Of a DNA stretch of 64,000 bases, positions 21,219-31,585 are shown piece after piece; positions within the stretch are counted from its first letter, which is position 1; each line of letters begins with the position of its first letter. Under the pieces are notes generated by a model. It saw nothing but the letters and a program-made list of their open reading frames with translations, searched no databases and had not been told where the DNA came from. The translations under genes were made by a program, and so were the position numbers. Source of the DNA: Azorinus chamasolen (Eukaryota > Mollusca > Bivalvia > Cardiida > Solecurtidae); the NCBI GenBank assembly GCA_963576725.1, contig OY755252.1:23257450-23321449 (forward strand), given 5' to 3'.

Positions 21219-21520
21219 CAGTTAAACTTCGATATCTCGAACTTCAAGGGACCATACACATTAATTCGAGATAACTGATGTTAAAAGCTGACCAATATCT
21301 CAAGATCACAGCTTAATGCAGGTCTTAAGTAATTCTGAAAGCTCGTGCAGGAGCTTTCAGCATTACCTTCGACCTGCACTAGCTGTCACATGTGTTTCTA
21401 GATATGTGTAGTGATACATTTTAGAACAATGCTGTATTGTAAGTTTTGGAAGGCCAGAACTTTTAGTTCGAGTTAATCCAAAGTCGACTTATCCCAGTTC
21501 GAGATATCGATGTTCAACTG
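21219..21520. mobile_element. TA-2 element
   Basis: CAGTTAAACTTCGATATCTC on the left and GAGATATCGATGTTCAACTG on the right. Core palindrome with centre GCTCGTGCAGGAGC. Confidence 0.85.
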
Positions 21521-21649
21521 CATGTAGAATATTAATTAGAGTAACTTTATGATGGTATTTAAAACATATGTGTTCGGCCATGACAGGAACTGTAGAATCA
21601 TATGTATAGTATGTCTAATGCAAACAGAACAGAGTCCGTGCCGTATTAA

Positions 21650-21896
21650 TTAACCCTTCGCTTGCTATTCACGTCAATATACCTACCTGTAAATAGTGAA
21701 GACCCAGATGAGACAGCTCCTGCAGGAGCTGTCTCATCAGAGTCTGCACTATTTACAAGTTGATTGTGTAGCCAGTGCACTCCACAACAGTGATTGGACG
21801 GCGATATACTTATACACAGTGAAGATATATGTAATTATACCACAGGGCATGGGTAAAGAAGGAGAAATGTATTTTAATTCAGCAAGAGAAGGGTAA
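21650..21896 (+). mobile_element. TTAA-1 element, copy 4
   Basis: TTAACCCTTCGCTTGCT start; right end GAGAAGGGTAA fuses with the start of the next TTAA-3 element. Centre GCTCCTGCAGGAGC. Confidence 0.9.
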
Positions 21897-22833
21897 CTCT
21901 TTACTCCATGATTATCGATATAAGAAAAAAATGAAGTCACGAATGCTAATTAGTTTTCTTTCCATAATGGCACATGGTCGCGGGAAGTTTTAGCCGTTGC
22001 AGAAACTTTAGAATAACATATACGCTGTCTGTCAACAACTCCGGAAATTGCTAAGTAAACTACTAAGCGAAGCGAAGAAAGTGATAAAACTGACCAACAC
22101 CATGTAAGACAATCCTTTGTTATTTTAACTCTCATTATCTTAACCATCATAGATAAAGCACTACTGGGTCCATGACTCTTTGATTACTTCACTCAGAGTT
22201 TAAACTCTTGCATAAGTTAGCAATATCAGAATATTTAACCAGTAAAATGCTTCCCTAGTAGCGAGGAAAAATCAACGCCACTTCATATCTGGGTCTTATT
22301 TAAGGAAATTTGTATTTGTATATTCATGAATTAACTGCCGAATCGAAGCATATGATTGTTTTGTTTTATGTACCAAAACTTGTATCTTTCCATACATTGT
22401 GTGAGAAGATGTTACAAAATTCATATGTAGGATTGTGTACGGCGAATAGCTGTTACGGCGTACGGTGAATAGCGTTTCTGGTGATTTTTAGTGTACGGCG
22501 AATAACTTCAACAGTTTTCGAAAGAAAGTGCTTTAAATAAGGATGGTATCTTAATCGACAGTGTCGAACAAGGACCCGTGAGTTAAATTACGTTAATAGA
22601 CTACTTAACAATTTAAGAACTATTGCTTTAGAGTTGGTCAATGTGCTCATTCAAGTTGAAGTTCTATTCTTAAGTGTATTACTTAAGGATATTCATGAGT
22701 ACGTTTCCTGCTTTATGACAGCCATCCGAAAGCCAATAGAGCAGAGAAATGAATCTGGTCCTACTATGTTTGCAAATGCTTAGATGTGTGTTTCTATACA
22801 GAAAAGGCATGAGATTTGTTTCTGGCAAAGAAT

Positions 22834-23003
22834 ATAGTAGAACCAGTCTAAACCTACCATAAAAAAGGTCCAACTATGGGTCTGTAAGGCATGTGGTAGC
22901 GTAATACAGGCTAAAGATAATACAGACAGTTCCTATGAGCTTTCTGCATTCCTTTTGCCTTGTATTAAGTAACCGCATGCTTTTAAGACTCATATATTCA
23001 ATA
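22834..23003. mobile_element. TA-1 element, worn
   Basis: AGTAGAACCAGTCTAAACC on the left, TGTGGTAGCGTAATACAGGC and TTGTATTAAGTAACCGCATG inside. Outer right end lost. Confidence 0.65.
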
Positions 23004-23073
23004 TATGTATGTATATACAGTTACTTTTCATCGTAATAACCCGTTCCAACTAAAGAAATTTAATAAGAATTAT

Positions 23074-23310
23074 TTAACCCTTTACCTGTTCAATGTTTAT
23101 GCAAGACTAATGCCATCCTGAATATTAGCCATTTTTGTGTAATGTAATTTTTTCAAGACTTAGTGAAGTATTTCTTTTGACAAAAAATAAAATAACTCGG
23201 TCTATAAATTACATATTATGTAATGTCATAAGCAAACAGCAAATCCTGATAAGACGGCTCCTAAGTGCAATCTGGTTTGGATCTACTCAGTTTGCAAAGA
23301 CGTAAAATGA
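23074..23310 (-). mobile_element. TTAA-3 element, worn
   Basis: TTAACCCTTTACCTGTTC start and a core with AAATCCTGATAAGACGGCTC and GGATCTACTCAGTTTGC. The mirrored inner arm is partly lost. Confidence 0.68.
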
Positions 23311-23519
23311 GTTTTAACGAAGAAAAGCATTAATGATTTAATCAAGATTTCTGTAACCAGGGTTTCTCTAGAGAAAATATACTCATCGGGTGTGGGGAAC
23401 GAACTCGAGTCCTCGAGATTCCTAGTCAAATAATCTACTTCGGCAAGATAAAAGCCGGATTGCATAGCAATGCTGTACAAGTGTTGATACAGGTCAGCTA
23501 CAGCCTGTGGCATACGAGG

Positions 23520-24700
23520 GCTGATAGATAAGTCGAGAGCTTTGAATTGGAGGAGTTAAGCAGGGATGCCCTTTTTCTGCCCTACTATTCCCTGACTATT
23601 TAAGGCTGTGTACCAGAAGAATGATGTCATGTGGTCAGTTTATGCCAAAGAGGTAGCACTCTCAAGTCAACAAGGTACTTGATTGGTGTGTGCGTGAGTG
23701 AGTGTGCGCGAGTGTGTGGGGGTGTATTAAAAAAGATAATCATTGCGTACACAGGGGATTCTCTCATTGCAATTAATATAGCAGAATTTCTTGTTTAGAC
23801 CAAACACCAGTCTTTTCAAATACAAAGTGATTAATAAACTAATTCTTCATTCATACATATATCTTGTGGTATCCGAATTTCGTGAATGCTTGGATTCATG
23901 CAACAGTAATTAAAACTAAAATATTCAGACCTAGAAATTCACTTACACATCTTTAAGGAACGTAGCTGAATCCAAATATAGTTTAAACACCGTGACTATA
24001 GGGGCCCGGGGACTTACTCCACCAGGAAAATTTAGAATTGAGTGGTTTCAAAAAGTGACATTACAGAGGCGTCAATAGGAGGAGTGGGTTAAAAAGTATA
24101 TCCCTACTTGGCCTTCGAGTGTTGTTCCATTTTGGCCATGCTAGTTAATGTTTTCACCTATCATTGATGTTACACACGTGCGTAAATGCGTGTCGCTAGC
24201 TACACCCCTGTCGTTAGAAGTTGGCTTGTAGTCTACGGGCAGTTTTTATGCAGTTTTTTTCTCCTTACCGTTGCAACATTTATAATGTTTCTGTTGATTA
24301 TTATTGCAATAAAAAGCAGCATATCACTTCCCTGAACTACTTTCGTATGGAATTATAACTTATTATTCTATACAAATTCCTAAAATATCGGTCATAAAAC
24401 AAATCCATGCAATCTAAAAATCTTTATTTATCAGCAAACTTAACAGTACCATAATGACGGAGAGTATTCATGGGCAATTAATTCTGTAATCATTGTTTTG
24501 TGCAGATCCGTCAAAACCGGAAGTTGCTCAATAGTAGATGTGGATACGCTGCCATGTGTGCCTTCTAAAAGTTTCCTCATTTGCTATTGCACAACCTACA
24601 TTTTAATTCTAGATCAATGGCATTTTCATGATAGACATTAGGTGTCAGTTTGTTTTCCTCGCACTAACCTTAGGAAACGATTATAAGTAATATTTTAGCC
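23520..24700. other. interior of the 3.2-kb element; no gene seen
   Basis: AT-rich sequence with a short GT-rich run at about 23690-23727 and a TTAA-2 right-end scrap at about 24045-24095 (CATTACAGAGGCGTCAATAG, GGGTTAA). No protein family recognised. Confidence 0.45.
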
Positions 24701-25744
24701 GTAAAATGACGAACACAACGCAAGCTATTTGCCGAGCAGTCTTGATAACAGTAAAATATATTACTATTCGCCGTACACATCGGAAACTATTCACCGTACA
24801 ATATTTATACCACATTTATCTATTCGCCGTACACACACCTTGTTTTCTTTTATCAAATTCAAAGCCAATTTCGATCGTATTCTACAATCAACGCTGGCAT
24901 AAGAGTGTATTAGCTGTGTGATGACAAGGAATGTGTGAAATCGTGTGTCGGAGGATTAGAAAAGCGATTGCGAACACGTTTTTGACCTCTTCGCTGATCC
25001 GAGAATAATGCACCCAAAATGATTTACATACGTGAATTTGAAGTGATCAGAAACCATGTAATCATTGATTGATCTATTTACCAGTATTTTCAAACATTGG
25101 AATGCTAGAATATGTCATAATCTATATAAATATATCGAATTACTAATTCATAGTCAATGAACTTTTACATAGCTATTTCCGGAGTTATTGACAGACAGTG
25201 ATATACAATATGTCATTACCAAACAGGGCGAGCCCTGATCAGACGGCTCCTGTAGACGACTCCTGTAGGAGCCGTCTGATCAGGGTCTACTCTGTTTGCA
25301 AATGCGTCGAAAAGAAAAAGAAAGTCATGGAGCTTTCCGTGTGACATTCATTCTGCATTAAGCTCCCCCTCGCCGCTCTCAACCCTGTCAAAATCCAATG
25401 GTCTCAGTGTGTTTTTTATTATCTCGTTTCTTCATATAAACGCCTTTTAACGAAATTGAACCGTCTGTCCAGGGTCTGCTCTGTTGCTTTTGGCATGATA
25501 TAGATCTGATTCTACGTTATTGTAAAAGCAAAACAGTCACAGTCCCTTGAAAAAATTAAATTATAAAAGTTTCTGTAGAAAACTGACCACCTAATAAATT
25601 TCATGATGTTATTATTTTAGAAAAGGGTTAAAAGTTCGGATGAGCAAGGTTTTATTGTAGTGTAATACGGATACGTTGGACAAACTGGAGCATATAATTA
25701 TATACGGTAAACACGTCCCATTGAATGGGATTCCTGAAAAAGAA

Positions 25745-25946
25745 ATACAATCGAACTCGGATAACTTAAGCTCGGATAACTCGAAGTAAAAGATCGGTGC
25801 TTCTAAAATTTACAGTACAAATTGTCCTAAAACGTTTCGCTACGCATATAAAGCTGTGAATTAGAGAAATTGTCAATATTAGAAATCGGATGAGTCGAAT
25901 CTCTGTTATCACGAAGTAATTTGTTTGGTCCATTGAAATTCGACTG
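25745..25946 (-). mobile_element. TA-2-like element, diverged
   Basis: TCGAACTCGGATAACTTAAG at the left and CATTGAAATTCGACTGTA at the right, inverted TA-2-type ends. No palindrome core remains. Confidence 0.6.
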
Positions 25947-26036
25947 TATATATTGGTGAGTACAATTAGCATGGACTGGTGTACCAAACTGATCTTTAGG
26001 AACCTCTGATGTGTTTAAAATTCTGTTGAACATGAT

Positions 26037-26509
26037 AAATCGAACTTCAAACGACCATACAAATTCGAGACAACAAAAGTTCGATTCAACTTCCAATCTG
26101 GGCCATGCTTATAAAGCTTTTAGCTGAGTCTGAGTTTCGTTCTCAAGCTTTTGATTGGTCAGATTTGAGTTCTCAAGCTTTTGATTGGTCAGATTTGAGC
26201 CAGAGGCTCAAATCTGACAAATCAAAAACTCGAGAACGAACTCAGACTCAACTAAACGTTTTATAAGCATGGACCCTGGACAAATTCTCAAGTTCAAAGC
26301 TTAATGCGGGTCTAATGTAATGCTGAGCGCTCCTGCAGGAGCTTTCAGCATTACTTTCGACCTGAATCTATCTGTCTGTCACATATGTTTCTTGATATGC
26401 ATAGTGATATGTTTTAAAATAATTCTGTATTGTAAATTGTGAAAGAAACTTTACTCGAGTTATCCCAAAGTTCTAGTTATCCGAGTTACATGTAGAAATA
26501 TCGAAGTTT
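26037..26509 (+). mobile_element. TA-2 element interrupted by a palindrome
   Basis: AATCGAACTTCAAACGACC left part, core palindrome with centre GCTCCTGCAGGAGC at about 26305-26365, right part ending AAATATCGAAGTTTGAC. The 180-bp palindrome at 26098-26278 splits its left arm. Confidence 0.75.
26098..26278. repeat. palindrome inserted in TA-2
   Basis: CCATGCTTATAAAGC and mirrored TTTTATAAGCATGG form the outer arms; inside are CTGAGTCTGAGTTTCGTTCTC and mirror. One inner arm carries a direct duplication of TCTCAAGCTTTTGATTGGTC. Confidence 0.85.
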
Positions 26510-26841
26510 GACAATAATGTGTTCTTACGTCCCATGTATTTGATCGTGTAAGAATATTTTTATGTAAACTATTATTTTTGAAGAATCATAGGGGTCTTCA
26601 GGAAGCAATAACTGAATTGAACAGATAGAAAATGATGAAGTGGGTGTGAATATGGAATTTCAAGGAAGGTAAATGGTACAATAACAAAATTGAAAAAAAA
26701 ACCCGAGTTGTCTCTCCTGTAACAGCTAGTATGCAATGGAAACACAATATAAAAGTTCACAATCAAAGTAACCTACTTCAACATCGTTAACCTAACGACA
26801 TACATGCTATGGAAATAGTATCTTCATATCATTTATTTCCT

Positions 26842-27065
26842 TTAAGCCCTTCCTTCATATAAACGCATTTTCATGTATTTGCAAACAGAGTAGAGCCAGA
26901 CCAGACGGCTCCTGTTAGAGTCATCTGATCAGGGTCTGCTCTGTTTCCTAATGGAAATTGAAAAATCTGTTTCTTTACTTTCTATAATGGCTACAATGTT
27001 AATATATTCCATATCTCATTATAACTATTTTGCCAATGAATATTCAGTAGGTATTGAAAGTCTGC
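26842..27065 (+). mobile_element. TTAA-3 element
   Basis: TTAAGCCCTTCCTTCATATA start, core GCAAACAGAGTAGAGCCAG to TCTGCTCTGTTTCC (26879-26947), then CAATGAATATTCAGTAGG. Confidence 0.78.
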
Positions 27066-27450
27066 AAAAAGCTGGAGTCTGTTGAAATTCTAAATGTTAT
27101 AATTTGCTACAGCTCTCTTCAAGCATGCACAATGAGAGTGAAAGAAATTGCATCCCGATGAGACATCGATTACAGATTCACCAAAGCTAGCCAAGGTCTT
27201 GAAAGCATTTTTATCCAGTCACCAGGCTTCTCTAGTGACATAATAAAGGGGGTGCAAATAAACTTAGGTTTATTAGGTTACTTCCGGTAGTAGAAGGTTT
27301 ATTAGGTTAGTAGATAGGCGTAATGATTCTATAACCATGGAACTATTTTAGTTTTCTGTAAATATGCATAAACATGTTGATGGAATAGATCTAACAGATC
27401 TATTTGGTCACCAAAAGAATTATTCAAATGAGAAAAAAATAAAAATAATT

Positions 27451-27544
27451 GGCTACAGCTGGATTCGAACCCGCGCCTGATCCTACAAAAACTAATTCTT
27501 ATCACTGTAGAGACGACGCCCTTACCGATTACGCCACTGAGGCC
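27451..27544 (-). repeat. tRNA-like sequence, probable SINE head or tRNA pseudogene
   Basis: Minus strand: A box TGGCGTAATCGG and B box GGTTCGAATCC both match pol III consensus. Acceptor halves GGCCTCA and TGTAGCC pair at five of seven positions. An anticodon-like stem CTACA/TGTAG closes an 18-base loop, too long for a functional tRNA without an intron. No 3' CCA context. Confidence 0.6.
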
Positions 27545-28079
27545 ACATACAAAATGAAGTTGATTTATCAGATTTATTAATTTAATCCACCGCTGGCAAA
27601 ACCCGTTTTTGATAAAATCAAACCTGGAAGCAAAGATTGACAGATAAATAGTAAATGTTTTCTTTTCACTCTCATGATTATTTGATTGATAAACTCTTAC
27701 AGGGGCGGTGATAGACATAGACCTAAATATAGCCTGTTCAGTTCCATCGATTTATGAGTGACGTTAGGTCTATCTAAAAATAGAAACCGAGACTACGTAA
27801 CTCGAATTTGACCAAAGAATATAACCATGTCTGTTTGAAATAACTTATCGACCCTCGATTCAAATCATCTTATTTTTCAAATTCAACCACGTTTCCCTTC
27901 TAGTAATGCAAGTATCGAAACTATATTCCTCTGCGGTAGCTCATTTGATCTATTTACGTCTAAATGGAAGTGAAAAGGGAGGGATCCGTTGATCGAAAAA
28001 CTGCATTTTCAATGTAAATTATTTCAAGAGTGTTATGAGTCTATAAAAAAGACATTTAACTATATTGACTGGATAAATC

Positions 28080-28217
28080 GAATAATAGGTTAGTGCCGTA
28101 GATGGGACGCCTTTATCCGACTCGGAGAGAAAACAGTTGAGGCTCGGCAAGCCTCGCCTCAACGTTTTCTCCCCTCGTCGGATAAAGCGTCCCATCTACG
28201 GCACTAACCTATTATTC
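28080..28217. repeat. 138-bp near-perfect palindrome
   Basis: GAATAATAGGTTAGTGCCGT and its mirror ending 28217, through GATGGGACGC, TTTATCCGAC and GAGAAAAC, to a GAGGCTCGGCAAGCCTCGCC centre. GC-rich compared with flanks. It directly precedes a TA-1 element. Confidence 0.9.
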
Positions 28218-28229
28218 TCTATTTAAGAA

Positions 28230-28671
28230 ACCATTACTAAGCGGTCATTCATTTATTGAACATAGGATTCTTACAAAACAGACGGTTATTTAATGCAGGG
28301 CATAATTAATGCAGAACACTACTGTAGGAACTCTCTACATTACTTTTAACCTGCATTAAACTACCACATGCATTAACCCTTTCCCTCATATAAACGTGTT
28401 TTCGCGGATTTGCAAACAGAGTAGACCCAGATCAGACAGCTCCTAGAGGAGCTGTCTGATCAGGGTCTGCTCTGTTTGCCACTGGAATTTGATAGATCTT
28501 TTTCTTTACTTTCTAAAATGGCTACAATGTTCTACCTTCCATATTTCTTTATAGTTATTTTGCCCATGAACATTCAGTAGGTATTGAAATCTGGCCTAAG
28601 TATAGAACAGGGAAAGGGTTAAAACCCACGATTAGACATTTTTTGATGGCAGCTTAAGACAGGTTATACTA
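28230..28671. mobile_element. TA-1 element carrying a nested TTAA-3
   Basis: Left TA-1 part has TAAGCGGTCATTCATTTATT and the core half up to CTGCATTAAACTACCACATG. The right part resumes after 28622 with CCACGATTAGACATTTTTTG and GACAGGTTATACT. Together they match the uninterrupted copy at 40832-41041. Confidence 0.8.
28373..28622 (+). mobile_element. TTAA-3 element, intact, nested in TA-1
   Basis: TTAACCCTTTCCCTC start and GGGAAAGGGTTAA end, a good 13-bp inverted end. Palindrome at about 28413-28479 with centre GCTCCTAGAGGAGC. Confidence 0.92.
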
Positions 28672-28849
28672 CCATTTATAAGGGTCTGCTCTGTTTGCAA
28701 AGGCTTAACTCTGTGCGTGACTATGCAGAAACACGCTGAGATATGTGCTACAGTGCTCCCTCCCTACAACGGCCCTCTCAATAACGATTCCCTCCTTACA
28801 ACAACGCATGTCACTGTTTCCGAAACAACAAGGCTCCAGAAACGACTTT

Positions 28850-28980
28850 TTTCCATCGTATTTTATTTATGCCTCCATCAAACCCTATGTTGTGACCACT
28901 CTTTAGAATCGTCACTTTGCGACGATTCTAAAGAGTGGTCACAGCATAGGGTTTGATTGAGGCATAAGGGTTTTAGTTCT
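28850..28980. mobile_element. Fam-H palindromic element
   Basis: Palindrome 28879-28957: AAACCCTATGTTGTGACCAC against GTGGTCACAGCATAGGGTTT around GTCACTTTGCGAC. An outer inverted pair TTATGCCTC and GAGGCATAA flanks it. Confidence 0.85.
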
Positions 28981-29404
28981 CGAAATACACATTATCTGGG
29001 GATCTGCAAACAAGCTAATTATGTTTGATTTTCCCTCCCTATAACAACTCCCTCTGAACAACACATATAATCTTCGTATCCCAAAGGGTGTCGTTGTAGA
29101 GAGGGAGCACTGTATAATGCGGTATTACGGAGCTCTGCATTGTCTATGCATTGGTGTATTAAGCAGCTACCCTTTTCAATAATCAAAATATTTCCTTCTC
29201 CACTGCAAACTGTGACAAACTCCTGAAAGAGCATGCTGATAAGGGTCTTCATTGTTTACTGCACACATTAACTTCCAATTGACATCTCGGCAAAATGATA
29301 CTTGCATTAAAGGTCCTTTAACATGAAGATTTAATTTAATCAAAATATTTATTTAGCTAAGTACATGTAGTTCTGTTCGTTTGCTTTCTTTAATCATTTA
29401 CTTG

Positions 29405-29560
29405 ATAAAATCGCCATTGGACGTCTTTGCAAACAGAGTAGATATGTGGAAGCTGTCTGGCCAGGGTCTGCTATGTTAGACAATTGTATATATCTGAATC
29501 TATTTTATCTGCCATATTAAATCAATTTCTTGTAATTGCACACTATAATGTCGTTACATG
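29405..29560 (+). mobile_element. TTAA-3 element, worn
   Basis: GCAAACAGAGTAGATATGTG and GGCCAGGGTCTGCTATGTTAG remain; palindrome centre deleted. Confidence 0.6.
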
Positions 29561-29674
29561 ATACTATTATACAAATTGGTAATCATATCAGTCATTATAA
29601 AATACAATAATGATAACGACTTTATATAACGAAAGATCTATATTCAATGCACACTTTTTATCTCCTAGAGAAAT

Positions 29675-29925
29675 ATTGGCAAACAGAGCTGACAGAGATC
29701 AGGCAACTCACATAGCAACAGTCTGATCAACGTCTGTTCTGATTTCTTATAGAATGGTATACGAGCGTAGATCTAGATCTGATTCTACAACCTGTCATGG
29801 TCGGACTTTCCCTTATGCATAATACATGTACAATGTACCATACATGTAGCTAAACTTCATCATTGATACACATGTACTCACGCATCCGTTGTTTCTTACA
29901 TGAATATGCACCAGGCAAAGAGTTA
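29675..29925 (+). mobile_element. TTAA-3 element, worn
   Basis: GCAAACAGAGCTGACAGAG and AACGTCTGTTCTGAT form a drifted core; the tail CTTACATGAATATGCACC and AGAGTTAA are recognisable. Confidence 0.65.
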
Positions 29926-30022
29926 AACATTGGCAATACCACTGACCATGTCTCTTTAAAGAGGGCTGCTGTTTATGTTCACAACTGTATCTACATATGT
30001 GAAGCTACGTGTCTAAATCAAG

Positions 30023-30250
30023 TTAACCATTTCCCTTATGTACGCGCATTTTGACGCATCTGCAAACAGAGTAGACCCAGATCAGACAGCTCCTATAGGA
30101 GCCGTCTGATAAGGGTCTGCCACGTTTGCTTATGGTGTAATATAGATCTGATTCTACAGCTTCTGCCTGAGCCGAAATGCCCTGTGTTCATACGCCATTT
30201 TAAAAATAATCTTATTAATATTCATGGATATTCACCAGGGAAAGGGTTAA
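30023..30250 (+). mobile_element. TTAA-3 element, intact
   Basis: TTAACCATTTCCCTTATG start, AGGGAAAGGGTTAA end. Core at about 30060-30128 with centre AGCTCCTATAGGAGCC. Confidence 0.9.
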
Positions 30251-30481
30251 ATGCCAGGTAAAATAGTTCAGAGGCCGAATCTAAAGCCTGTTTAAACGAT
30301 TATAAGGTGAAACGCAACATTTCGGTCTGGTCTGTCAGACTTAGACTTTGATGCATTCATAAGAAATTGTCCGGAACTGATGTGAGTAAAAGGAAATGCA
30401 GGATTATGTTGTAATTGTTTAAGCAGAGATTATAGAAATATGAGCCGTTCCGCCGTTATTTGATATGTTGTGTTGAACTCT

Positions 30482-30711
30482 TTAACCCATTCCCTGATAT
30501 TGACGACGTTTGACGCCTCTGTAAAAGTCACTTTGTGAAACCATTGTGATAAATAGAGCATTTGCTCCTATAGGAGCAAATGCTCTATTTATCACAATGG
30601 TTTCAATACTACACAATTTTAACAGTTTCCTTTTCTCTAGTAAATGCTCCTTTTCGGTTGACTTATTCAAAGAGGTTGGGTCTAAAAATAGCCTATGGGG
30701 TAATGGGTTAA
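30482..30711 (+). mobile_element. TTAA-2 element, intact
   Basis: TTAACCCATTCCCTGATATT start and GGGGTAATGGGTTAA end. A perfect palindrome of about 66 bp centred on GCTCCTATAGGAGC (GAAACCATTGTGATAAATAG outermost). Confidence 0.93.
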
Positions 30712-30908
30712 GCGCAACGAGTGCTTGAAAGTGAACCGTAGGGTTTGCTACTTTGGGCGATTTTCTTATCAACTTTCAAACAATTTATAACACATTCGTC
30801 GAGTATGTAGCCGTCTAATCAGGATCTAATCTGTCTGACATTTTAATATATTTTCTTGTCATAAATGGTTGAAAGAAACGACACTGTTTGCAGATAAACA
30901 CTATTATT

Positions 30909-31109
30909 GAATCAAATAGCCACTTAGCAGAATATGTCTTAAGTGGCCACAAGAAATATGTATAAATATGGGTCTGTAAGGCAGGTGGTAGCTGAAGGCA
31001 GGTCTAAAAATGCCAAAAAAATCCTCTATGAGCTTTCTGTAATACATTCGACCTGCATTAAGCAGCCACCAGTTTGTAAGACACATATGCTCGATAAATG
31101 AATAACCGC
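30909..31109. mobile_element. TA-1 element cut by TTAA-2
   Basis: GGCAGGTGGTAGCTGAAGGC and CGACCTGCATTAAGCAGCC, then AATAAATGAATAACCGC stops where the TTAA-2 at 31110 starts. Confidence 0.7.
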
Positions 31110-31585
31110 TTAACCCATTCCCTCATATTGACGCCTTTTGACGCCTGTAAACGCCACCTCTTGAAACCATTGTGATAAATGGAGCATTTGCTCATATGGA
31201 GCAAAATTAAATGCTGTATTTATCAAAATGGTTTCGAAACAACACAATTCTAAACGTTTCCCTTTCTCAAGTAAATGCTCCTTTTCGGTAGATGTATTAA
31301 CCCTTCGCTTGCTATTCACGTCAATATACCTACCTGTAAATAGTGAATACCCAGATGAGACAGCTCCTGCATGAGCTGTCTCATCAGGGTCTGCACTATT
31401 TACAAATTGATTGTGTAACCAGTGCACTCCACAGAAGTGATTGCACAGCAAAATACTTGTACACAGTGAAGATATATGTAATTATACAACAGTGCATGGG
31501 TAAAGAAGGAGAAATGTATTTTAAAATTCAGCAAGAGAATGGTTAAAAGTTTGGATCTATAAAAACCTATGTCGTATTTGGTTAA
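31110..31585 (+). mobile_element. TTAA-2 element carrying a nested TTAA-1
   Basis: Left TTAA-2 part 31110-31296 (TTAACCCATTCCCTCATATT to TTTTCGGTAGATGTA) and right part 31547-31585 (AGTTTGGATCTATAAAAACC to TGGTTAA) are split by the TTAA-1 copy. Confidence 0.8.
31297..31546 (+). mobile_element. TTAA-1 element, copy 5, nested in TTAA-2
   Basis: TTAACCCTTCGCTTGCT start, GAGAATGGTTAA end, palindrome centre CTCCTGCATGAG. Confidence 0.9.

Larger units (their letters stand above)
22023..25200. mobile_element. 3.2-kb terminal-inverted-repeat element nested in a MITE
   Basis: Left end CGCTGTCTGTCAACAACTCC and right end GGAGTTATTGACAGACAGTG are inverted, with about 31 bp of similarity. ATATA occurs on both outer sides (22018-22022, 25201-25205), giving a 5-bp target duplication. 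Inside each end three copies of TGTACGGCGAATAG-like motif face inward (22437-22512 and 24767-24835). No transposase frame is visible; the interior holds other MITE pieces. Superfamily not assigned. Confidence 0.75.
21893..25305 (-). mobile_element. TTAA-3 element split by a 3.2-kb insertion
   Basis: The left part 21893-22022 carries the TTAA-3 arm (ACTCTTTACTCCATGA, ATGGCACATGG, GCAGAAACTTTAGAAT). The right part resumes at 25201 (ATATACAATATGTCATTACC) and continues into the palindrome core ending TACTCTGTTTGCAAATGCG. The core centre contains an extra 15-bp duplication. Confidence 0.78.

Noticed and set aside
23370..23480. tRNA-like B box (GAGTTCGTTCCCC) on the minus strand
   Set aside because: Only nine of eleven consensus positions match and no A box is present at the right distance.
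27329..27718. 129-codon minus-strand frame
   Set aside because: It crosses the tRNA-like sequence, and the translation has no recognisable domain.
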